Source: an uncultured Alphaproteobacteria bacterium (GTDB taxonomy: Bacteria > Pseudomonadota > Alphaproteobacteria > RF32 > CAG-239). Taken from it: a stretch of 64,000 bases of DNA. Shown here piece by piece: positions 44,349 through 50,677 of the stretch. Both the position numbers and the translations under genes were made by a program. Numbering within the stretch: position 1 is the first letter of the stretch; every line of letters begins with the position of its first letter. Below the pieces are notes generated by a model. The model ran no database searches. It was not told where the DNA came from and saw only the letters and a list, made by a program, of their open reading frames with translations. The DNA is taken from the NCBI GenBank assembly GCA_944390355.1, contig CALXPT010000005.1, positions 22,298 to 86,297 of the forward strand, given 5' to 3'.

Positions 44349-44364
44349 GTCATTGTATTTAAAA
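44349..44364 (+). repeat. 16-bp repeat copy 9 (after PHP gene)
   Basis: GTCATTGTATTTAAAA, a weaker copy in the gap before rsmG; a partial copy (ACATTGTTTAAG) sits about 12 bp upstream. Confidence 0.65.
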
Positions 44365-44437
44365 TAAATTAAAATAGATGTTTATAACTTGGTATAAAAA
44401 GTTTTAAAATCAATAGAAAATTTATATAAATATTTTT

Positions 44438-45064
44438 ATGGAAAATTTAATCGAAAAATATAATGTTTCACGTGAAACAATAGAGCTTTTAAAAACTTAT
44501 GAGGCTTCATTAAGAGAATGGCAACATAAGTTTAACTTAGTTAGCAATAATTCGTTGGAAGATGCATGGAATCGCCATTTTTTGGATTCGTTACAGTTGC
44601 TTGATTTAATACCGAAAGATGCTGAGCTAATGCTGGATTTTGGTTCTGGAGCCGGTTTCCCTGCAATGGTTTTAGCAATAGCTTTGCAAAATAAAACACC
44701 GTATTTAAAAATAAAATTAATTGAAAGTATTAAAAAGAAAACACTGTATTTAAACCATGTTGCGGAAATATGCCATATCCAAAATGTAGAAATCATAAAT
44801 GACAGAATCGAAAATCTTCCACCACAAAAAGCAGATGTCATAACATCGCGCGCCATGTGTTCTTTGGACGAATTACTGAAATACGCTTATCGTTTCACAT
44901 CAAGAAAAACCAAATGCATATTTCCGAAAGGTAAAAAATATGCCGAAGAAATTTCTGAAGCCGAGAAACATTGGAATTTTGAATATAAAATAATACCAAG
45001 CATGACCTCAGAAGAGGGAGCAATAGTAATCATAACAAACTTATTTGCAAAAGGAGATAAATAA
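44438..45064 (+). CDS. rsmG: RsmG (GidB), 16S rRNA m7G527 methyltransferase
   Basis: Methylates G527 of 16S rRNA. It is 208 residues. LNLVSNNSLEDAWNRHFLDS-type segment, MLDFGSGAGFPAMVLAI (SAM loop), IESIKKKTLYLNHVAEIC and VITSRAMCSLDELL are family motifs. A perfect parS lies in codons 9-14 (NVSRETI), the classic alphaproteobacterial arrangement. Two repeat copies 45 bp apart are in frame (KTPYLKI, KTLYLNH). No SD is present (TAAATATTTTT before ATG). parA starts at the base after the stop. Confidence 0.95.
   Translation: MENLIEKYNVSRETIELLKTYEASLREWQHKFNLVSNNSLEDAWNRHFLDSLQLLDLIPKDAELMLDFGSGAGFPAMVLAIALQNKTPYLKIKLIESIKKKTLYLNHVAEICHIQNVEIINDRIENLPPQKADVITSRAMCSLDELLKYAYRFTSRKTKCIFPKGKKYAEEISEAEKHWNFEYKIIPSMTSEEGAIVIITNLFAKGDK
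44464..44479. promoter_or_regulatory. parS site 2 (in rsmG)
   Basis: Second perfect TGTTTCACGTGAAACA, 1,996 bp from the first and about 600 bp before parA. Confidence 0.95.
44695..44710 (+). repeat. 16-bp repeat copy 10 (inside rsmG)
   Basis: AACACCGTATTTAAAA, read as Thr-Pro-Tyr-Leu-Lys. Confidence 0.8.
44740..44755 (+). repeat. 16-bp repeat copy 11 (inside rsmG)
   Basis: AACACTGTATTTAAAC, read as Thr-Leu-Tyr-Leu-Asn, 45 bp after copy 10. Confidence 0.8.
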
Positions 45065-45844
45065 ATGCCGAGAATAATCGCAATAGCAAACCGCAAAGGC
45101 GGTGTGGGCAAAACCACCACCACGGTAAATGTTGCAACCGCCATGGCAGCTGCAGGCAAAAAAGTTTTAGTCATAGATTTAGATCCTCAAGGCAACGCCA
45201 CAACATCAATGGGAATTGAAAAGAAAGGCCGTATGGCCTCATCCTACGAAGTATTGGTCGGTGCGGCAAGCTTAACACAAGCGATTGTTTGGACAGAGAT
45301 ACCAAACTTTTCGCTCATTCCCGCCTCACCGGACTTAGCCGGAGCAGAAGTAGAACTTGTTGATATGGAAAGACGCGAATTTGCTCTTAAAAACGCCATC
45401 GGAAACAATGCCGTAAATTATGATTATATATTAATAGATTGCCCGCCGTCATTAAGCTTAGTTACGATTAATGCACTTGTTGCGGCGAATGCTGTAATTG
45501 TACCGTTGCAGTGTGAATTTTTGGCATTGGAAGGAATCACCGACCTAATCCGTAATATTAATATCATCAAAAAGAAATTTAATCCTGACTTAGATTTGCA
45601 AGGTGTCGTTTTAACAATGTATGATAAACGCAATAATTTAAGTCAAATGGTAGAAGATGATGTAAGAAATTTCTTTGGCAAAAAAGTTTATCAAACCGTA
45701 ATACCGAGAAACGTCCGCATATCGGAGGCCCCCTCACATGGCAAACCGGTATTGCTATACGATTTTAAATGCCCCGGCTCACAAGCATATATTAGTTTAA
45801 CCGGAGAAGTTTTGAAAAGAGAAAAGGAATTAGTCGCATGCTAG
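45065..45844 (+). CDS. parA: ParA chromosome partitioning ATPase
   Basis: Deviant Walker ATPase that moves ParB-parS complexes. It is 259 residues. KGGVGKTTTTVNVATAM is the deviant Walker A near residue 10; DLDPQGNATTSMGI and LIDCPPSLSLVT are the A' and B motifs. It lacks the N-terminal extension of plasmid type Ia ParA, so it is the chromosomal form. It is joined to rsmG without a gap and overlaps parB by 7 bp. Confidence 0.96.
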   Translation: MPRIIAIANRKGGVGKTTTTVNVATAMAAAGKKVLVIDLDPQGNATTSMGIEKKGRMASSYEVLVGAASLTQAIVWTEIPNFSLIPASPDLAGAEVELVDMERREFALKNAIGNNAVNYDYILIDCPPSLSLVTINALVAANAVIVPLQCEFLALEGITDLIRNINIIKKKFNPDLDLQGVVLTMYDKRNNLSQMVEDDVRNFFGKKVYQTVIPRNVRISEAPSHGKPVLLYDFKCPGSQAYISLTGEVLKREKELVAC

Positions 45845-46884
45845 CAGAATCAACCATTGAATTAGAAAAAATATCAGAAAACGATTCGCACCATAATAAA
45901 AGAAAGAGCTTGGGGCGTGGTTTAAGTGCATTGTTAGGTGATGATGATATCAGTTTTGAAGATATAGAAAAGAGCACGGAAAACACTGTATTTAAAGGTG
46001 GAGAAAGCAATAGCACCAAAGCCAATTTTGTAAAAATAGAAGACATCGACCCCAGCCCCTATCAACCCAGAACGGAGTTTGATGAAGAAGCCTTAAAGGC
46101 GTTGGCTCAGTCAATAAAGGAAAAAGGTGTTTTACAACCTTTGTTGGTTCGCAAACATAATAACGCCTACGAGTTAATTGCCGGAGAACGAAGACTAAGA
46201 GCATCCAAATTAGCAGGCTTGGAGGAAGTTCCTGTTATTATAAAAGAGATGAATGACCAAGAGGTATTGGAAGTCGCTTTGGTTGAAAACTTGCTGAGAG
46301 AAAATCTGTCAGCCATTGAAGAAGCCGAAGGCTTACAAAGATTGATAGATGAGTTTTCCCATACGCAAGAGGCCTTATCACAAATCATCGGCAAATCAAG
46401 AAGTCATATAGCCAATACATTACGCCTGCTGGGATTGCCGAAATCCGTTCAAGATTTAATTAAAGAAGGAAAATTATCAGCCGGACATGCCCGCAATTTG
46501 GTTGGTTTGGAAAATGCCGAGGAATTGGCCTTGCAAATCATCAAAAAAGATTTAAGCGTTCGACAGGTTGAAGAATTAGTGAATAAAATCAAGGCCGGCA
46601 GCAAGAACAGCAAACAGCCTAAAGCAAGCAAAGACAATGATATCATTGAAATAGAAAACAACCTAAAAAAACACTTAGGCCTCCGTATCCAAATCAATCC
46701 GGACAAACAAGGCGGAGGAAAAGTAGTATTGCAATACGCAACTGTGTCTGAATTAGATATGATAATTGACATTTTGGAACAAAAGCGTAAAAATAACACC
46801 ATACTCAGCCCGACGCCGAACACATCAACAGAAGCGGCTCCGGCTGAAACAACCGAAAAATTCACCATGAAGATAATAGACTAA
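45838..46884 (+). CDS. parB: ParB centromere-binding protein
   Basis: CTP-dependent clamp that loads at parS and spreads. It is 348 residues. KSLGRGLSALLGDDD is the ParA-stimulating N-terminus; IDPSPYQPR, ENLLRENLSAIEEAEG and GERRLRASKLAG (the CTP-binding GERRxRA) form the N-domain; and the HTH is SQIIGKSRSHIANTLRLLGL. The C-terminal dimer domain ends the protein. One repeat copy (45982) is read as NTVFKGG in the variable linker between the first and second regions. FTR-like gene follows after 10 bp. Confidence 0.96.
   Translation: MLAESTIELEKISENDSHHNKRKSLGRGLSALLGDDDISFEDIEKSTENTVFKGGESNSTKANFVKIEDIDPSPYQPRTEFDEEALKALAQSIKEKGVLQPLLVRKHNNAYELIAGERRLRASKLAGLEEVPVIIKEMNDQEVLEVALVENLLRENLSAIEEAEGLQRLIDEFSHTQEALSQIIGKSRSHIANTLRLLGLPKSVQDLIKEGKLSAGHARNLVGLENAEELALQIIKKDLSVRQVEELVNKIKAGSKNSKQPKASKDNDIIEIENNLKKHLGLRIQINPDKQGGGKVVLQYATVSELDMIIDILEQKRKNNTILSPTPNTSTEAAPAETTEKFTMKIID
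45982..45997 (+). repeat. 16-bp repeat copy 12 (inside parB)
   Basis: AACACTGTATTTAAAG, the last copy seen, in the ParB linker. Confidence 0.8.
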
Positions 46885-46894
46885 GGAAAGAAAA

Positions 46895-47125
46895 ATGACA
46901 GATATTTTGGCAGAGATGAAAGCAAAATGTGAAAAAGCAGGTTATGTACCGACAGCCAATATAGAAAAGGTAGCAAAAGCCAAGAGCCGTATGTTTGCCG
47001 AGAACGAGTGGCAGCGTTGCCCCTGCGACAGTAGCAATAATGCACGTTTTTGCATTTCGGAATTATGCAAAAGCGATATTGAACGAGACGGCATTTGCCA
47101 TTGCCATTGTTACAGCAAAAAATAA
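46895..47125 (+). CDS. Small cysteine-rich protein resembling ferredoxin:thioredoxin reductase beta subunit
   Basis: A 76-residue protein with seven Cys after residue 40 besides one at 12: CPC at 42-44, Cys 53, Cys 58, and CHCHC at 68-72. This resembles the CPC...C...CHC pattern of the [4Fe-4S] catalytic subunit of ferredoxin:thioredoxin reductase, though spacing is shorter than the canonical CPC-x16-CPC-x8-CHC. It could be an iron-sulphur redox protein or a zinc protein. It starts 10 bp after parB with AAGGAAAG as SD and ends at a strong terminator. Confidence 0.6.
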   Translation: MTDILAEMKAKCEKAGYVPTANIEKVAKAKSRMFAENEWQRCPCDSSNNARFCISELCKSDIERDGICHCHCYSKK

Positions 47126-47131
47126 GAAAGA

Positions 47132-47154
47132 AAGCAGCGCAAGCTGCTTTTTTT
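47132..47154 (+). terminator. Terminator of the parAB operon
   Basis: AAGCAGC / GCTGCTT stem with GCAA loop and seven T residues. Confidence 0.9.
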
Positions 47155-47235
47155 GTGGATAGGCAATTTTTCAAAAGTAACCATATATTTACAAAATGCG
47201 GCTAACCTAGCGAAAACAAGCAAAGGATAAATTAT

Positions 47236-48150
47236 ATGTTTTTTTTCAAAAAAATAATAATGGGTATAGCCGCATTTGTTTTAATTTTATGGGGTGGCGC
47301 ATGGACGCAAACCAATAGCACGCTCATGCAAGGCGGAGGTTTTATCGGATTAATCGTCGGCATAATCATTCTCTACATTTTTATCAAAATGGCATGGCGG
47401 GCAATGGGGTGCCTTCCGGCTATAATAATCATTTCGGGCATACTTGGATTTTTAACTTACGCGATTGGTGGTTTCAAAGACGGGATAGGAAATGTGGGAC
47501 ATAACATTAAAACATTTATGGGGCAAAGCTCCGAGGTTTATCGAACCACCCAAGGCAAATTATCAAAAGAAATTTCAAATTTTGACGTGAAACTAAATGA
47601 GGATGCAAGCGCAGACGAATATGCGCAGTCTTTTGACGAGAGTAAAGCCCCGCTGGGCAATAAACCGATAGAAGAAAGCGTAGATGAGGACGATTCTGCA
47701 AAATTAGTCGGCAAAGCAAGGGTTATAAGTGCCGACACATTACAAATTAATGGTTATAAGGTTTATTTGTATGGTATTGACGCACCCGAATTAAATCAAA
47801 ATTGCGCTAACATCCAAGGGCGTTCGTATCAATGCGGCAAGGAGGCCGCCGGTTGGTTGCGGGGCTGGATAGGAGGCTATGATATCGAGTGCCGGATTCG
47901 TCAGATAAACGGCCGCAACATAAGTGCAACTTGTAAGTTAGGACCATATGACTTAGGGGCTGCGATTGTTAATGCCGGTTGGGCATTAGCGGATAAGAAA
48001 GCAAGCTCGGTTTATGTTCCGTACGAAGAATCAGCCAGAAAAGGCAAGCGAGGCCTTTGGAACGGTAGTTTTTATATGCCGTGGGCGTGGCGAGAACAAA
48101 TTCAACGCGAACCCAACATAAAAGTCAAACGTAGCGGAGGATTTTTTTAG
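47236..48150 (+). CDS. Membrane-anchored thermonuclease (SNase)-like protein
   Basis: A 304-residue protein. Three hydrophobic segments fill the first 80 residues (IIMGIAAFVLILWGGAW; FIGLIVGIIILYIFI; PAIIIISGILGFLTY); an acidic linker follows; and residues about 150-290 are an SNase-like domain (GKARVISADTLQINGYKVYL, GIDAPELNQ, WNGSFYMPWAWR). The Arg normally before LxGIDxPE (Arg35 of staphylococcal nuclease) is Tyr, so nuclease activity may be changed or lost. tsaE follows 13 bp later. Confidence 0.82.
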   Translation: MFFFKKIIMGIAAFVLILWGGAWTQTNSTLMQGGGFIGLIVGIIILYIFIKMAWRAMGCLPAIIIISGILGFLTYAIGGFKDGIGNVGHNIKTFMGQSSEVYRTTQGKLSKEISNFDVKLNEDASADEYAQSFDESKAPLGNKPIEESVDEDDSAKLVGKARVISADTLQINGYKVYLYGIDAPELNQNCANIQGRSYQCGKEAAGWLRGWIGGYDIECRIRQINGRNISATCKLGPYDLGAAIVNAGWALADKKASSVYVPYEESARKGKRGLWNGSFYMPWAWREQIQREPNIKVKRSGGFF

Positions 48151-48163
48151 GAGAAATGCTTTA

Positions 48164-48625
48164 ATGTATGAATTGAACTTAAAAACCACATCCGAAAATG
48201 ATACCATAGAAATAGGGCAAAAACTGGCACGCATAGCAAGAAAAGGAGATTGTTTTGCCTTGTTCGGCACATTGGGTATGGGCAAAAGCGTTTTAGCCCG
48301 AGCTTTTGTTCAAGAATTATGCGGAACAGAAGAAGAAGTTCCCAGCCCGACATTTACATTAGTCCAGCTTTACGAAGCACCGAATTTTACAATATACCAT
48401 TTTGACCTTTATCGCATAAAATCGGCGGAAGAAATTTTTGAATTAGGGATGGAAGATGCGCTGTATCAAGGTGTAACACTTATAGAATGGCCGGAAAAAA
48501 TGGGAGGATATTTGCCGCGTAATTGTATAAGAGTAACCATATCCGCCGCCGATTCCCAACGTAGGATAACCGTTTCCGCAAATACGGAAGAGCAAATAAC
48601 ACGCCTAAAGGAGGTATTCGGTTAA
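48164..48625 (+). CDS. tsaE: TsaE, tRNA t6A-synthesis ATPase
   Basis: P-loop ATPase that drives the TsaBDE complex. It is 153 residues. GTLGMGKSVLARAFVQEL is the Walker A near residue 35; SPTFTLVQLYEAPNFTIYHF and DLYRIKSAEEIFELGMED are characteristic, with IEWPEKM near the end. Its partner tsaD is at 23217. hprK begins at the next base after the stop. Confidence 0.95.
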   Translation: MYELNLKTTSENDTIEIGQKLARIARKGDCFALFGTLGMGKSVLARAFVQELCGTEEEVPSPTFTLVQLYEAPNFTIYHFDLYRIKSAEEIFELGMEDALYQGVTLIEWPEKMGGYLPRNCIRVTISAADSQRRITVSANTEEQITRLKEVFG

Positions 48626-49048
48626 ATGTTAAACATCCACACGACATGTGTTTCAATAAAAAATCACGGTATTTTACTTTTAGGTGCACCAGCCTCAGGC
48701 AAATCGGATTTGGCATTGAGACTTATCCTCCATCACCAAGCAATTTTGGTATCAGATGACCGAACCGATATTGAAATAAAATCAAATAAAGCTTATGCGA
48801 ATACGCCGCAAAAAATAGCAGGTATGATAGAGGTGAGGGGGGTCGGCATACAAAAAATGCCCTATATTTCGGGCATAGAAATAAAATTAGCCGTAGAATT
48901 GGTGAAGACCTACAAAGAAATTGAAAGACTGCCGCAAGAAGAATTTTATGAGATTGAGGGTATAAAAATTCCGTTAATTAAAATTTATCCGTTTGAAGCC
49001 TCTGCACCGGACAAGATTGTTATAAAATTAGACAGTATGGTTGATTAA
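48626..49048 (+). CDS. hprK: Short-form HPr kinase/phosphorylase
   Basis: A 140-residue protein containing only the C-terminal catalytic part of HprK, as is usual in alphaproteobacteria (Gram-positive HprK is about 310 residues). Walker A is LLGAPASGKSDLALRL near residue 18; VSDDRTDI and AGMIEVRGVGIQ match the family, including the EVRG segment. It phosphorylates HPr/NPr of the nitrogen or carbon PTS; no pts gene is in the window. It is coupled to tsaE. Confidence 0.88.
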   Translation: MLNIHTTCVSIKNHGILLLGAPASGKSDLALRLILHHQAILVSDDRTDIEIKSNKAYANTPQKIAGMIEVRGVGIQKMPYISGIEIKLAVELVKTYKEIERLPQEEFYEIEGIKIPLIKIYPFEASAPDKIVIKLDSMVD

Positions 49049-49107
49049 TTGAATGTTCTGACATAGGATAAAGTAAAAATAATTAAAGACTTTTAGAGAG
49101 AAAATCA

Positions 49108-49896
49108 ATGAGTAACAAAATCGAACTCTTTTTACGAGCACTTGGCAAACCGTTAGTAAAATTTACAATGCGTTTAGGCGAATTAACACTGTTTATCGGT
49201 CGTTCAATATACAATTGCATCACCCCGCCGTTTTATTTCAAACTAATGGGACGGCAGTTTATGGACATAGGGTTTTATTCATTGCCGGTAGTTGGTTTAA
49301 CCACAATTTTTGCCGGTATGGTTATAGCGTTGCAAAGTTATACGGGATTTGCACGCTTTGGAGCGGAAAGCGGAGTAGCATCGGTTGTTTTAATTTCGGT
49401 AACAAGAGAATTAGCACCGGCACTTTCAGGTTTGATGGTTGCAGGGCGTATAGGCGCGGCCATGGCGGCAGAAATAGGGACAATGCGTGTAACCGAGCAA
49501 ATTGACGCATTGGTAACCTTATCAACCAATCCATTCAAATATCTGGTAGCACCGAGGATTATAGCCGGCATAGTCGTATTGCCGATTTTGGTTTTAATCG
49601 GAGATGTTATAGGCATATTCGGTGGTTATGTTGTCTGCGTATTCAAATTAGGATTTAATCCGGCCAATTATATTAATTCAACTTTGCAAAACTTGGAATC
49701 TTTGGATATCATCACCGGTGTAGTCAAGGCGGCGGTTTTTGGTTTTATTATAACCTTAATGGGTTGCTACAATGGTTATAAATCCAAAGGCGGAGCTCAA
49801 GGTGTCGGTGAGGCCACAACCAACGCGGTTGTTTCCGCCTCAATATTAATTTTGGTGTTCAATTACATCATCACCGAACTGTTTTTTGCAAAATAA
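49108..49896 (+). CDS. mlaE: MlaE-type lipid-transport permease
   Basis: Inner-membrane permease of the Mla phospholipid trafficking ABC system. It is 262 residues. The amphipathic N-terminus is followed by five or so membrane helices (VVGLTTIFAGMVIALQSYTG; VISVTRELAPALSGLMVAGR). GRIGAAMAAEIGTMRVTEQIDAL is the family's coupling region. mlaF follows in the same operon; the substrate-binding mlaD, normally next, is not found in the window. Confidence 0.92.
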   Translation: MSNKIELFLRALGKPLVKFTMRLGELTLFIGRSIYNCITPPFYFKLMGRQFMDIGFYSLPVVGLTTIFAGMVIALQSYTGFARFGAESGVASVVLISVTRELAPALSGLMVAGRIGAAMAAEIGTMRVTEQIDALVTLSTNPFKYLVAPRIIAGIVVLPILVLIGDVIGIFGGYVVCVFKLGFNPANYINSTLQNLESLDIITGVVKAAVFGFIITLMGCYNGYKSKGGAQGVGEATTNAVVSASILILVFNYIITELFFAK

Positions 49897-49911
49897 TTTA
49901 TGGAGAGAAAA

Positions 49912-50676
49912 ATGAGTGAAACAAAGATAAAGATAACCAATCTTCATAAATCTTTTGGCAAAAAAGTTGTTCTGGACGGCATTAACCTTGACGTTAAAAA
50001 AGGGGAATCACTGGTTGTTATCGGTGGCTCCGGTACGGGAAAATCAGTTTTAATCAAATGCATACAAGGACTGTTAACGCCAAACGAAGGTTCGATAATA
50101 ATTGATGGCAAAGAAACTGTCGGAGCGAACAAAAAGCAGCAAGCGGAAATGCATTCCAAAATGGGAATGTTGTTTCAAGGCGGAGCGTTGTTTGATAGTT
50201 TAACCGTATGGGAAAATGTTGCGTTCAGCTTAATAGAAAATAAAAAAATGCCGCGAAAAGAGGCAAAAAAAGCAGCAATAAGTGTTTTGCGCCAGGTTGG
50301 TTTAGCCGCAGATGTGGCGGATTTATATCCGAGTGAGTTATCTGGCGGAATGCAAAAACGCGTAGGTTTGGCGCGAGCGGTAGCCACCAAACCGGAAATA
50401 ATCTTTTTTGACGAACCGACCACGGGATTAGACCCGATTATGGCCGACGTGATTAATGGTTTGATAGTTGATTCTGTAAAGAGTTTGGGAGCCACGGCAC
50501 TAACCATTACACATGATATGGCCTCGGTACGAAAAATAGCCGATAAAATAGCTATGTTGTACCATGGTAAAATCATATGGCAGGGAACGGTTGCCGAATT
50601 AGAAAAAACTGACAACGAGTATGTGCGCCAGTTTATCAACGGTTCATCACACGGACCGATAAAAGTGGAGATTTAA
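49912..50676 (+). CDS. mlaF: MlaF-type lipid-transport ATPase
   Basis: ATPase of the Mla system. The start is at 49912 (MSETKIKITN) with GGAGAG 6 nt before, in preference to 49900; 254 residues. Walker A VIGGSGTGKSVLIKCI, Q-loop MLFQGGALFDSL, signature LSGGMQKRVGLARA, Walker B IIFFDEPTTGLDP and the His of THDM are all intact. It starts 15 bp after mlaE. radA follows 1 bp after its stop. Confidence 0.93.
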   Translation: MSETKIKITNLHKSFGKKVVLDGINLDVKKGESLVVIGGSGTGKSVLIKCIQGLLTPNEGSIIIDGKETVGANKKQQAEMHSKMGMLFQGGALFDSLTVWENVAFSLIENKKMPRKEAKKAAISVLRQVGLAADVADLYPSELSGGMQKRVGLARAVATKPEIIFFDEPTTGLDPIMADVINGLIVDSVKSLGATALTITHDMASVRKIADKIAMLYHGKIIWQGTVAELEKTDNEYVRQFINGSSHGPIKVEI

Positions 50677-50677
50677 G

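Larger units (their letters stand above)
39440..45997 (+). repeat. Array of twelve polar 16-bp repeats, consensus AACACYGTATTTAAAC
   Basis: Twelve copies share an exact GTATTTAAA core and lie in the same orientation, starting at 39440, 40203, 40234, 40799, 41475, 42313, 42779, 42811, 44349, 44695, 44740 and 45982. I saw no copy of the core elsewhere in the window on either strand, where about one per strand would be expected by chance over the whole 64 kb. The array surrounds both parS sites. Six copies are intergenic (two of these overlap stop codons) and six are inside mnmE, mnmG, rsmG and parB. Spacing is irregular apart from close pairs 31, 32 and 45 bp apart. Nothing I know matches it. 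Confidence 0.85.

Noticed and set aside
39440..45997. CRISPR-like array
   Set aside because: The repeats are 16 bp, irregularly spaced by tens to over a thousand bases, half of them in coding sequence, with no spacers or cas genes.
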